A stretch of 21,250 nt of DNA, taken from the NCBI GenBank assembly GCA_024640745.1, contig JAHEEL010000011.1, forward strand, positions 1 to 21,250, written 5' to 3'. The translations under genes were made by a program, and so were the position numbers. The notes below the pieces were generated by a model that saw only the letters and a program-made list of their open reading frames with translations, was not told where the DNA came from and did no database searches. Source of the stretch: Actinomycetes bacterium. Its GTDB lineage: Bacteria > Actinomycetota > Acidimicrobiia > Spongiisociales > UBA5794. Below are positions 14,210 to 21,250 of this stretch, piece by piece (the stretch's first letter is position 1; each line of letters begins with the position of its first letter).

Positions 14210-15768
14210 TGGTCCCCTCCCTCGAGTCGGGTGCGGAGCCCCATCGTGCCGGATGCGAAGACCACGGGATCGATGGCGCGCAGGTGGGGGGAGATCGCCG
14301 GACGGAAGCCCATGTGCGCGATCACCTCGGTCTCCGGGTCGAGACCGTCGGCGATTTCGATCATGGTCACGGTGCCGTCGATGAGTGCGAATACCGCACG
14401 TTCGGTGATGTAGCGGACCTCCTGGCCTTTGTCGGCGGCGGCGCGGCCACTGAACGAGATCTCTTGTACCCGATCCACGAAACGCTCCGTCGCGCCTTCG
14501 GTGATGATCTCGATGGCGCCGTCTTGAATGACTGCCTTCATTCCCCCGGTTGTGAGCGTCCCGACGAAGCACACCCGCTTGGCCCCGCGGCTGATATTGG
14601 GGAAGCCGCCGGGTCCACGCAGGCGTTCCCCGAATGCGTGGACGTTTACATTCCCGAACACATCGACCTCGGCGAAGGAGAGGCTCGCGATATCGATGCC
14701 GCCGCCGTCGTAGAAGTCGAACATGTAGGGCTGGTCGATCAATGCTTGGTAGTTGTAGCCGGCGCCCCCGTCGTTGCCCGAGGCGGGGACACCGCCAAAG
14801 ACTCCCTGCTCGACCGTCAAGACGAGGAGGTCTGCCACGTTCTCCTCCTGGGAGATGGCGCCGATGAGCTGACTGATCCCGAAGCCGAGATTGGCGACTT
14901 CGCCGCGCCGGAACTCGAGCAGTGACCGGCGTGCGATCGCCTTGCGCACATCGAGGGGCACCTCGTGCGCGCGAGAATCTCGGTCGTCGCGTACCGCCCC
15001 AGCGAAGGAAGGGGAGTAGTTCGTTGCGTACGTCTGGGTCTGGTCGGGATCGAGAAAGGCGAAGTCGATCAGGGCGCCCGGGACCTGAACTCTGCGGGGC
15101 GTCAGATCGCCGGTTGGGACGGCGCGTCGCGCTTGGGCGATGACGATGCCCCCGGAGTTGTGGGCGGCCATCGCCATCGGAAGCATCTCGCCGTTGATGG
15201 CCTCGTCGTCGAGCGTCAGGTTGCCGTCGGCGTCGATGACGGAGCCCCTGATCACGGCCACGTCGATCGGAAACGACCGGAAGAGCAACCACTCTTCGCC
15301 CCGGAGTTCGACGACTTCGACGAGATCCTCGACGGCAGATCCCTGTTTGCCGCCGGTCTGACGAGGATCGACGTAGGTGTGGAGACCGACTTTCGTGACG
15401 AGGCCCGGTCGTCCAGCGGCGATGTCCCGACACAGTTGGGAGAGGACGCCTTGCGGAAACGAATACGCCTCCACGTGTCCGCTCGCGACGAGGGTGGCCA
15501 GGCGAGGCTCGTTGCCGATGTTGGATCCGATGGTGCGGCGCATGAGGCCGGGAAGCGCAAGCTGTGAGAATCCGCGGTCGGCGAAGTCGCCGATGCCGAC
15601 CACTCGAACCGTAGTGAGGTCACGCGGATGCCCGTGTTCGACGTAGACCTCGGCGAGGGCATCGATGAAGCGCTGTGGGACGGCGTGCCCGGCCCCCGAG
15701 CCCCCGAAGATCACGGTTGCGCCGTCGGGGATGAGCCGTGCCGCCGCTGCGGCGGTGACGAGCCTCAA
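14206..15768 (-). CDS. Family I CoA-transferase, fused alpha-beta (acetate/propionate CoA-transferase, YdiF-like)
   Basis: This enzyme transfers CoA between carboxylic acids through a glutamyl-CoA thioester. It has 520 residues and joins both halves of a family I transferase in one chain. The N-terminal half has PDGATVIFGGSGAG (14-27); the C-terminal half has GVFGGVPASG after catalytic Glu320 in LTVEQG. Further motifs such as GGIDIASLSFAEVDVFGNVNV match propionate CoA-transferase and E. coli YdiF. The only reasonable start is TTG 15768, 13 bases after the SDR stop, with GGGA 8 bases upstream. It is likely to activate the pathway's acid by taking CoA from acetyl- or succinyl-CoA. The following enoyl-CoA hydratase overlaps its stop, so the two probably act in sequence. 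Confidence 0.9.
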   Translation of the reverse strand: MRLVTAAAAARLIPDGATVIFGGSGAGHAVPQRFIDALAEVYVEHGHPRDLTTVRVVGIGDFADRGFSQLALPGLMRRTIGSNIGNEPRLATLVASGHVEAYSFPQGVLSQLCRDIAAGRPGLVTKVGLHTYVDPRQTGGKQGSAVEDLVEVVELRGEEWLLFRSFPIDVAVIRGSVIDADGNLTLDDEAINGEMLPMAMAAHNSGGIVIAQARRAVPTGDLTPRRVQVPGALIDFAFLDPDQTQTYATNYSPSFAGAVRDDRDSRAHEVPLDVRKAIARRSLLEFRRGEVANLGFGISQLIGAISQEENVADLLVLTVEQGVFGGVPASGNDGGAGYNYQALIDQPYMFDFYDGGGIDIASLSFAEVDVFGNVNVHAFGERLRGPGGFPNISRGAKRVCFVGTLTTGGMKAVIQDGAIEIITEGATERFVDRVQEISFSGRAAADKGQEVRYITERAVFALIDGTVTMIEIADGLDPETEVIAHMGFRPAISPHLRAIDPVVFASGTMGLRTRLEGGDQ

Positions 15769-15781
15769 ATCCTGATCCCGA

Positions 15782-16543
15782 TCATTGCATGAACCCGCCG
15801 CCGTTGGGATTCAGGGTTTGCCCGTGGAACATGGACGCCGCGTCCGAGAGCAGGAACAGGACTGCGGAGGCAACGTTCTCGGGTTCCGGGAATCGGCGAG
15901 CGGGGAGTTCGGCGAGGCGACGACGGCCCGACTCCGTATCCACGATGTCTCGGGTCATGTCGGTGATGGTGAACCCGGGGGCCACGGCGTTGACCCGGAT
16001 GCCCTGCGGGCCAAACTCGCGAGCCATCGACTTGGTGAGACCCAGGAGCCCGGCTTTCGACGCCGAGTAGTGGGCGAGCTCCGGCCAGCCGATCTGGCCA
16101 AGCCGGGACGAGATCATCACGATCGACCCACTTCCGCGCTGGACCATTCCGGGTAGCGCGGCCCGAGAGCAGTAGAACGGACCGAACAGGTCGGTGCGCA
16201 GCACGGCATCCCATTCCTCATCGCTCGTCTCGATCAGCGGACTCGAAGGCATGATTCCGGCATTGTTGACGAGTCCATCGATCTTCCCGAACGAATCCTC
16301 GACGGCTGCAACCAGTTGGTTCGCCTCTGCCGAGTTCGAAACATCGGCTCGAAACGCGGCTGCGACTTTCCCCGTCTCCCGAATGCTCGCTATCACCGAC
16401 GCTGCGGCGTCGGCGTCCTCGCGGTATCCAACGGCAACGACGGCGCCGGACTCCGCGGCCGCTCGAGCGATCGCAGCGCCGATACCGCGGCTTCCGCCTG
16501 TTACCAGCACGACTTGTCCGACCAGGGAGAAGCGCTCGGTCAT
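15782..16543 (-). CDS. Short-chain dehydrogenase/reductase (SDR), 3-oxoacyl-ACP reductase-like
   Basis: This is a classical SDR of 253 residues. The cofactor motif is TGGSRGIG (15-22), NNAG is at 93-96, and the catalytic triad is Ser146, Tyr159 and Lys163 (YSASK). PGFTITDM follows at about 189-196. The Arg after the second strand (GYRED) suggests NADP(H). The usual helix-4 Asn that completes the tetrad is Asp118 in RTDLFG. These enzymes interconvert alcohols and ketones; FabG-like annotation reflects fold rather than proven function. It is the first gene of an operon with CoA-transferase and enoyl-CoA hydratase genes, fitting oxidation or reduction of a hydroxy acid. ATG 16543 has only a weak, distant AAAGG site. 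A TACAAT -10-like box lies 33 bases upstream. Confidence 0.92.
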   Translation of the reverse strand: MTERFSLVGQVVLVTGGSRGIGAAIARAAAESGAVVAVGYREDADAAASVIASIRETGKVAAAFRADVSNSAEANQLVAAVEDSFGKIDGLVNNAGIMPSSPLIETSDEEWDAVLRTDLFGPFYCSRAALPGMVQRGSGSIVMISSRLGQIGWPELAHYSASKAGLLGLTKSMAREFGPQGIRVNAVAPGFTITDMTRDIVDTESGRRRLAELPARRFPEPENVASAVLFLLSDAASMFHGQTLNPNGGGFMQ

Positions 16544-16575
16544 CCGGATGCAGTGCCTTTGGTCGTGGGCCGTCG

Positions 16576-16581
16576 ATTGTA
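16576..16581 (-). promoter_or_regulatory. Candidate -10 element for the SDR/CoA-transferase operon
   Basis: On the minus strand TACAAT occurs at 16581-16576, one mismatch from TATAAT, within the 70-base gap between the LLM oxidoreductase gene and the SDR gene. It is followed by CGA, giving TACAATCGA, which is the same nine bases as at the candidate -10 of the LacI-family gene. No good -35 is seen. It would place the transcript start near 16569, with a leader of about 25 bases. Confidence 0.35.
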
Positions 16582-16613
16582 CCCGGTCGGAAATCGAGGC
16601 TTCGGTTGGCTCT

Positions 16614-17450
16614 TCATGCCACGACGGGGCCGAGGCGGTCGGCAATGACTCCGAGTCTGGCGGGATCGAACGGCGCCTCGAACATGGCGATGATGTGGTC
16701 GGCGCCCGCTTCGCGGAACTCGCCCACGAGGTCGGCGAGCGCCCCGGGGTCGCCATCCGCCTTGATCTTCGTCGATACTTCGATCTCCGCCGGATCGCGC
16801 CCCACGTCGGTGCAGTGGCGGTGGAGTACTTCTACCTTGTGTCGGAGCGTATCCGGGTCACCGCCGGGGAGATTCCACTGGTCGGCCCAGCGTGCCGCGA
16901 TTCGCAGCGTCCGTTTCTCGCCGGTGCCGCCGATGACGATCGGAGGATGCGGCTTCTGGAGAGGCTTCGGCAGTGCCTTCGCTCCGTCGAGGGAATAGAA
17001 GGATCCGTTGAAGTGGGCGGTCTCTTCGGTGAAGAGGAGATGAAGCACCTCGCAGGTTTCCTCGAGGCGATCGAAGCGCTCTCTCCACGGGGGTAGCGAG
17101 ATGCCGTAGGCAGCGTGCTCGGATTCCACCCACCCGGTACCGAGGCCGATCTCCAGGCGTCCGCCGGAAATGACGTCGAGCGATGCCGCCATGTTGGCCA
17201 GTACGGCCGGATGCCGGTAGGTGTTGCCGGTCACCATGACACCGAGCCGGATGCGCCTCACGATGCCGCTCAAGGCGGCCAGCATGGTCCAGCCTTCAAA
17301 GACGGGACCGGTTGGGTCGCTGAAGATCGGATCGAGGTGGTCGAACGTCCAGCCGGCGTCGTAGAGCTCGATCCGATCGCCCTCCTTCCAGAAGTCGACG
17401 ATCGGCTGCCATTCGCTGTGCTGAGGTCGGGTCTTGAAAGAGAGTCGCAT
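16614..17450 (-). CDS. LLM-class F420-dependent oxidoreductase (Rv1855c-like family)
   Basis: This is a luciferase-like TIM-barrel oxidoreductase of 278 residues. Such proteins use F420 or a flavin for hydride transfer. Visible family blocks are IRLGVMVTGNTYRHPAVLAN, DVISGGRLEIGLGTGW followed by ESEHAAYGI, KPLQKPHPPIVIGGTGEKRTL, and AARWADQWN. The TGNTYRHP and GTGWxxxEHxAYGI pair is typical of an actinobacterial group likely to use F420, which supports an F420-making host; the cofactor is inferred. Its ATG at 17450 is 9 bases after the PHP-family gene, so the two are co-transcribed. No strong Shine-Dalgarno site is visible. The substrate is unknown. Confidence 0.88.
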   Translation of the reverse strand: MRLSFKTRPQHSEWQPIVDFWKEGDRIELYDAGWTFDHLDPIFSDPTGPVFEGWTMLAALSGIVRRIRLGVMVTGNTYRHPAVLANMAASLDVISGGRLEIGLGTGWVESEHAAYGISLPPWRERFDRLEETCEVLHLLFTEETAHFNGSFYSLDGAKALPKPLQKPHPPIVIGGTGEKRTLRIAARWADQWNLPGGDPDTLRHKVEVLHRHCTDVGRDPAEIEVSTKIKADGDPGALADLVGEFREAGADHIIAMFEAPFDPARLGVIADRLGPVVA

Positions 17451-17459
17451 GAGCAGGGG

Positions 17460-18368
17460 TCAATCCATGAACGAGGGGGGCGGGGCGTCGAACGGAACCA
17501 TGGTGCGCTCGCGGGCGACGAACCGGGCCCGGTGGGTGAAGCCGGCCTCCGCCGCCTCCTCTCGTGCCAGGTCCAGGCCCCAGGCCGCCTGCTTTGGTGC
17601 GTGGGCATCGCTCCCGAACGTGATGGCGAGCCCGGCCTCGTGAATCATGCGGATGAACGATGGAGAGGGGTAGATCTCGTGGACGGGATGGCGGAGGCCT
17701 CCCGTATTGATTTCGATTGCCACGTTCGACTGTTGTGCCGCGGCGAGGAAGGCGCCATAGAGATCGATCTGCTCGGTGCGGAACGGTTTGCGGAGGTACT
17801 TCACGCGGTCGGGGTGGGTGATGACGTCGACCGTGCCGGACGCCGCCATCTCGGCCATCGCTTCGAAGTAGCGCTCGTAGACGCGGCGCGGTCCGAGGCG
17901 CTCCCACTCGAACTCGGAGTGTGCCCGGTCGAACCACCATCCGTCGATCCAGTGGATTGAGCCGAGCAGGACATCCCACGGATACGGCTCGATGAGATCG
18001 AGAACGGCGTCGATCGTATCCGGGAAGAAGTCGACCTCGAGACCGAGCAGCACGGGGAGCCCTGCTCTCTTGGCTTCCAGGATCACCTCGACGTAGCGCT
18101 CCATCGACATGGTCCGGTCGGCACGGAGGTCGTACTCCGTGTTGGCTCGGATCGACGGGTCGGATGCGCGTTCCCAGATGTTGCCCAGCGCACCGGTCGA
18201 TTCGACGCACCGGTAGAGGTGTTCGGTGAAGGTGAGTTCAGTGACGTCTCGCCGCATCGCCATGTCGACGTACTGCTCGATGTGGGCGAGCGAGTAGCGC
18301 TCCGGCGGAGGCGGGGGGAGTGGATCGCCCTTCCTGTGGGGATAGAGGTGGAGGTGCGTGTCGCTCAT
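17460..18368 (-). CDS. PHP-domain phosphatase, histidinol-phosphatase (HisK-type) family
   Basis: This is a metal-dependent phosphoesterase of 302 residues starting at ATG 18368 with AAGGA 5 bases upstream; a longer frame to 18404 has no such site. All PHP metal ligands can be followed: His5 and His7 in DTHLHLY, His50 in FTEHLY, Glu111 in GLEVDFF, His139 in GSIHWIDG, His185 in THPDR, Asp254 and His256 in GSDAH. The order and the HWIDG and EINTGG motifs match HisK-type histidinol phosphatases. No other his genes are nearby, so it may be the stand-alone histidinol phosphatase of the genome or act on another phosphoester. It leads a two-gene unit with the LLM oxidoreductase and diverges from the Gfo/Idh/MocA gene. 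Confidence 0.87.
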   Translation of the reverse strand: MSDTHLHLYPHRKGDPLPPPPPERYSLAHIEQYVDMAMRRDVTELTFTEHLYRCVESTGALGNIWERASDPSIRANTEYDLRADRTMSMERYVEVILEAKRAGLPVLLGLEVDFFPDTIDAVLDLIEPYPWDVLLGSIHWIDGWWFDRAHSEFEWERLGPRRVYERYFEAMAEMAASGTVDVITHPDRVKYLRKPFRTEQIDLYGAFLAAAQQSNVAIEINTGGLRHPVHEIYPSPSFIRMIHEAGLAITFGSDAHAPKQAAWGLDLAREEAAEAGFTHRARFVARERTMVPFDAPPPSFMD

Positions 18369-18438
18369 GGAGGTCCTTGCTCGTGCCGGGGTCGGCCGGC
18401 GCATGCTACACGAGGGTAGCGGGACGGGCCCATCTAAA

Positions 18439-18471
18439 CGATTATCGATGATCCGTCGGAACGGCTATGAT
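18439..18471 (+). promoter_or_regulatory. Candidate promoter and inverted repeat upstream of the Gfo/Idh/MocA gene
   Basis: TATGAT at 18466-18471 differs by one base from the -10 consensus. A weak -35-like TTATCG lies at 18442-18447, 18 bases upstream. The short palindrome CGAT-T-ATCG (18439-18447) covers that -35 and could be an operator. The gap between the divergent PHP and Gfo genes is about 130 bases, so both promoters should lie in 18369-18499; none was identified for the minus strand. Confidence 0.4.
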
Positions 18472-18499
18472 GCACGGGTTGCCTGCGGAAGGAGCGAAC

Positions 18500-19507
18500 A
18501 TGCTGAAGGCCGCCCAGGTCGGGCTCGGCTGGTGGGGGAGCCAGGTCACCAAGGTCCTGGAAGACAGCGAGAAGATCGAGATCATCTGCGGCGTCGATCC
18601 GTCGGACGAGACGGCGAGGAAGTACACGGCGGACTACGGCATTCCCGTGTACCCCGACTATCAGCAGGCGCTCGACGATCCGAATGTCGAAGCGGTCATT
18701 CTCACGATTCCTCATCTCTTCCACGAAGAAGCGGTCGTGCGCGGAGCTGCTGCCGGCAAGGAGATCTTCTGCGAGAAGCCGCTTGCGCTGACGGTCGCCA
18801 GTGCGCGAACGATGATCGAGGCCTGCGACGCTGCAGGGATCGTCATGGGCATCGGCCACGAGCGCCGGTTCGAGCCCGCGTGGGAAGAGATCAAGCGGAT
18901 GGCCGATGCGGGCGAACTCGGGACGATCCTGCACATGGAGGCGCACTGGAGCCACGACCGCTGGCTCAACATGGCGGCCGACAATTGGCGCGGGAGTAAA
19001 GAGGAGTCACCTGCTGCGGGATGGACCGGGATGGGTGTCCATTTGAGCGACATGATGCTGAGCCTGGCGGGCGAGGTCGTCGAGGTGCAGGCCTACGTCG
19101 AGCGCCGTATCCTCGAGATTCCGACGGGAGATGTCGTGTCCGCCCACTTCCGGTTCGCGGACGGCACTACCGGCTCGATTGCGGCCCTCTCCGCAACACC
19201 CGACTACGCCCGGTTCGCCGTGTTCGGTAGCCTCGCTTGGGCCGAGGCTCGCGAGACGCAGCACGTGGATCCGGGTGGCACGACGCACTTCTACGTGCGT
19301 CGGCGCGGTGGTGTCGACCAGACCCGGGTCGACTTCGAGCCGGCCAGCCCGGTCAAGGCCGGCTACGAGCATTGGGCCGATGCGGTGGCCGGGCGCGCCG
19401 ACTACCGGTTCACCAATGCCGAGCGGCTCGGCAATGTGGCCATCCTCGAGGCCCTCGTTCGCTCTTCCGAGACCGGACGGCCCGAACCGGTTGCGCAGTA
19501 CGACTGA
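18500..19507 (+). CDS. Gfo/Idh/MocA-family oxidoreductase
   Basis: This is an NAD(P)-dependent sugar or cyclitol dehydrogenase of 335 residues. ATG 18500 has AAGGAG (18489-18494) 5 bases upstream, preferred over the in-frame ATG 18467. The N-terminal Rossmann fold has GLGWWG (8-13) and an acidic end to strand 2 (GVDPS, Asp33) suggesting NAD preference. EKPLA (92-96) contains the family catalytic Lys93, and GVHLSD (179-184) supplies the His181/Asp184 pair. The C-terminal alpha/beta domain carries sheet residues and ends in SSETGRPEP. Substrates range over inositols, glucose-type sugars and amino sugars; none can be assigned. It stands alone on the plus strand between the divergent PHP gene and a strong terminator. 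Confidence 0.9.
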   Translation: MLKAAQVGLGWWGSQVTKVLEDSEKIEIICGVDPSDETARKYTADYGIPVYPDYQQALDDPNVEAVILTIPHLFHEEAVVRGAAAGKEIFCEKPLALTVASARTMIEACDAAGIVMGIGHERRFEPAWEEIKRMADAGELGTILHMEAHWSHDRWLNMAADNWRGSKEESPAAGWTGMGVHLSDMMLSLAGEVVEVQAYVERRILEIPTGDVVSAHFRFADGTTGSIAALSATPDYARFAVFGSLAWAEARETQHVDPGGTTHFYVRRRGGVDQTRVDFEPASPVKAGYEHWADAVAGRADYRFTNAERLGNVAILEALVRSSETGRPEPVAQYD

Positions 19508-19532
19508 GGCGCGACGGACGTCGGGCCGCCAT

Positions 19533-19576
19533 CGATGAGAGGGGTCGGAGCGCAAACGCCCCGACCCCTCTCATCG
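19533..19576. terminator. Long bidirectional terminator hairpin between convergent genes
   Basis: CGATGAGAGGGGTCGG (19533-19548) pairs perfectly over 16 bases with CCGACCCCTCTCATCG (19561-19576). After one A-C mismatch a further 3 base pairs (GCG/CGC) close on a CAAA loop. It lies 25 bases after the Gfo/Idh/MocA stop and 18 bases after the mmsA stop, so it serves both strands. The plus-strand side is followed by a short T-rich TGTTGTCT. This is the longest perfect hairpin noticed in the window. Confidence 0.85.
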
Positions 19577-19593
19577 TGTTGTCTACCGCTCGC

Positions 19594-21108
19594 TCAGGTC
19601 CTGCTGATGGTGCCTTCCCACGTGCCGACCTTGTCTCCCCGCATGGCTTCCTCGTCGAACCAGTAGCTCGTCACTGCCTTGGTCTCCGTGAAGAAGGCCA
19701 CTCCGTCGCGCCCCATCACATGGAGGTCCCCGTAGAAGCTGTGTTTGTGACCGCTGAACGGGAACACCGAGATCGGCACCGGAATACCGACATTGACACC
19801 AACCATGCCGGCGTCGATGCGCCGTGCAAACTCGCGAGCGTGGTATCCACTCCTGGTGAAGATCGAGGCTCCGTTGGCGAACTCGCTCGCGTTGATGAGG
19901 TCGACGCCTTCGTCGAAGCTCTCGACGCGCTTGACGTACAGCACTGGGCCGAAGACCTCTTCGTTGCCACACGACATCTCGGGGGTTACGTGGTCGAAGA
20001 CGGTCGGACCCATGAAGAAGCCCTCCTCGTGGCCTTCAACGACGAGGCCGCGCCCGTCGAGGACGAGTTCGGCGCCTTCTTCAACGGACGTGTCAACCCA
20101 GTTGTTGACGAAGGCGAGGTGTTCGGCATTGACGAGCGGGCCCATCTCGGTCGACTCGTCGTAGGCGGGGCCGATCTTGCGCGTGCTGGCGAGCTCGGTG
20201 ATGGTCGCCACCAGATCGTCGGCGATGGCCTCTTCGACGACGATCACCGGGAGCGCCATACAGCGCTCGCCGGCGCACCCAAACGCCGAGTTGATGACGC
20301 GCTGAGCCGTTGCCTTGATCGGCGCGTCTCTGAGGACGAGGGCATGGTTCTTCGCCTCAGTGAGCGCTTGAACCCGTTTGCCGTGTGCGGCTGCGGTTGC
20401 GTACACATGGGCACCGACTGCCTTCGAACCGACGAACGACACGCCGCGAACATCCGGGTGTTTCAAGAGATTCTCGGCTTCGTGACGTGAGCACGTAACC
20501 AGGTTGAACACGCCCGGCGGCAAGCCGGCCTCTTCGAGCAGCTCTGCCATTCGCATCGCGGTCTGGGGAACGTACGAGGCGGCCTTCATCACCATCGTAT
20601 TCCCGGTCGTGACGCACAGCGGCATCATCCAGCCCATCGGAATCATGGCTGGGAAGTTCCACGGCGCGATGCCCACGAACACGCCGAGCGGCTCGCGGTA
20701 CGTGGCGGTGTCGAAGCCGGTCGAGACATTCATCAGCGTGTCTCCCATCATCGTCACCGGGGTCGCGCAGGCGAGTTCGACGACTTCGATGGCCTTGAGC
20801 ACGTCGCCGCGCGCTTCCGTGTAGCTCTTCCCCATCTCGGTCGCCAGCAGCACCGAGAGATCGTGCAGCTCGGCTTCGAGGAGTTCTTTGAGGCGGAACA
20901 TGACCTGCACGCGTTTCGTGATCGGCGTGTCACGCCATTCCGGGAAGGCGGCCTTGGCAGCCGCAACGGCCTCGTCGACCTCCTCCGCCGTGCAGCGGGG
21001 CGCCTCGGCCATGACCTCGCCGGTGCTGCTGTTCGTGATGGCGTACCACTCGTCGGTCTCCGAGATCTTCCACTCGCCGCCCGAGAGGTACTTCAGCTTC
21101 TTGATCAC
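19594..21108 (-). CDS. mmsA: Methylmalonate-semialdehyde dehydrogenase (CoA-acylating)
   Basis: This aldehyde dehydrogenase converts methylmalonate semialdehyde and CoA to propionyl-CoA with NAD, the last specific step of valine (and thymine) breakdown; the same family serves myo-inositol breakdown (IolA). It has 504 residues from GTG 21108 (GAGGAG 6 bases upstream). The catalytic Cys283 sits in GCAGERCMALPV. The AKNH (252-255) replaces the general-base Glu of ordinary aldehyde dehydrogenases, a hallmark of the CoA-acylating type. Further signatures are APWNFPAMIP, NEEVFGPVL, INASEFANGASIFT and the C-terminal PFSGHKHSFYGDLHVMGRDG. The AASYVP segment after NTMVMK is a slight departure from the usual KPSE. 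It lies 43 bases after a gene end that looks like an E1-beta subunit, fitting a branched-chain amino acid operon. Confidence 0.93.
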   Translation of the reverse strand: MIKKLKYLSGGEWKISETDEWYAITNSSTGEVMAEAPRCTAEEVDEAVAAAKAAFPEWRDTPITKRVQVMFRLKELLEAELHDLSVLLATEMGKSYTEARGDVLKAIEVVELACATPVTMMGDTLMNVSTGFDTATYREPLGVFVGIAPWNFPAMIPMGWMMPLCVTTGNTMVMKAASYVPQTAMRMAELLEEAGLPPGVFNLVTCSRHEAENLLKHPDVRGVSFVGSKAVGAHVYATAAAHGKRVQALTEAKNHALVLRDAPIKATAQRVINSAFGCAGERCMALPVIVVEEAIADDLVATITELASTRKIGPAYDESTEMGPLVNAEHLAFVNNWVDTSVEEGAELVLDGRGLVVEGHEEGFFMGPTVFDHVTPEMSCGNEEVFGPVLYVKRVESFDEGVDLINASEFANGASIFTRSGYHAREFARRIDAGMVGVNVGIPVPISVFPFSGHKHSFYGDLHVMGRDGVAFFTETKAVTSYWFDEEAMRGDKVGTWEGTISRT

Positions 21109-21151
21109 CGTCTTCTCCTCGTTGATTTCCTGTCGTTTCTGCTTCGGGCGG

Positions 21152-21250
21152 CTACTGCATCGAGCTGCGGATGGTCTCCACGATCCGGTCGGCCGATGGG
21201 ATTGCCATGTCTTCAATGGCATCTGCCGCCGGGAGGGGAATGTGTGGTGT
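21152..21250 (-). CDS. C-terminal end of a probable 2-oxoacid dehydrogenase E1-beta subunit (partial)
   Basis: An open minus-strand frame runs from the window edge to TAG at 21152-21154 and gives 32 residues ending in TIRSSMQ. The pattern TPHIPLPAADAIEDMAIPSA then DRIVETIR resembles the end of transketolase-C domains in pyruvate, acetoin and branched-chain 2-oxoacid dehydrogenase E1-beta subunits (typically TPIPF..PLED..LP..D.IV.A.R). It lies upstream of mmsA on the same strand with a 43-base gap. A branched-chain 2-oxoacid dehydrogenase would make the acyl-CoA that eventually feeds mmsA. With only 32 residues the assignment is tentative. Confidence 0.6.
   Translation of the reverse strand, partial: TPHIPLPAADAIEDMAIPSADRIVETIRSSMQ

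Noticed and set aside
14210..15433. Upstream extension of the enoyl-CoA hydratase frame to about 666 codons
   Set aside because: The extra part overlaps the CoA-transferase in another frame and is Arg-rich with no family match; the hydratase starts at ATG 14209 with a strong ribosome site.

Overview
This window is a GC-rich, gene-dense piece of a bacterial chromosome with 19 protein-coding genes. Two of them are cut by the window edges. No rRNA, tRNA, CRISPR array, transposase, phage gene or obvious long repeat was seen, and no gap between genes exceeds about 200 bases. The high GC, GTG/TTG starts and an F420-type luciferase-like oxidoreductase suggest a high-GC environmental lineage such as Actinomycetota (Acidimicrobiia-like), with Chloroflexota as an alternative. 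That placement is inference only; no marker gene is present.

Layout. (1) Positions 1-4295, plus strand: a branched-chain amino acid (LIV/HAAT-type) ABC transporter in the order binding protein (partial), LivG, LivF, LivH, LivM, with ATGA/GTGA overlaps and a strong hairpin after the binding-protein gene. A TSUP (TauE/SafE-type) permease follows at 4348-5091. (2) Positions 5104-10188, minus strand: a sugar-acid module read KDPG aldolase, KDG kinase, EamA/DMT permease, beta-hydroxyacid dehydrogenase, LacI-family regulator. It looks like a lower-uronate/aldonate (2-keto-3-deoxygluconate) pathway with its own regulator. (3) Positions 10285-16543, minus strand: SDR dehydrogenase, family I CoA-transferase, enoyl-CoA hydratase, AroE-like dehydrogenase, M24 'pitabread' hydrolase, rhodanese. 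This reads as a catabolic module of unknown substrate. Two enzymes carry non-standard active-site positions: a Cys in place of a metal Asp in the M24 protein, and a broken SxS motif in the AroE-like protein. (4) Positions 16614-18368, minus strand: PHP-family phosphatase and an F420-dependent LLM oxidoreductase. Divergent from these is a Gfo/Idh/MocA oxidoreductase (18500-19507, plus). (5) A very strong bidirectional hairpin separates that gene from methylmalonate-semialdehyde dehydrogenase (mmsA, minus). Upstream of mmsA is the C-terminal end of what looks like an E1-beta subunit of a 2-oxoacid dehydrogenase.

Together the genes describe a heterotroph specialised in taking up and oxidising organic acids, amino acids and sugar acids. 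The LIV transporter at one end and E1-beta/mmsA at the other fit valine or branched-chain amino acid use. No defence system, biosynthetic cluster or clearly novel machine was found. The most promising leads are the two enzymes with altered catalytic or substrate motifs inside the SDR/CoA-transferase/hydratase operon.
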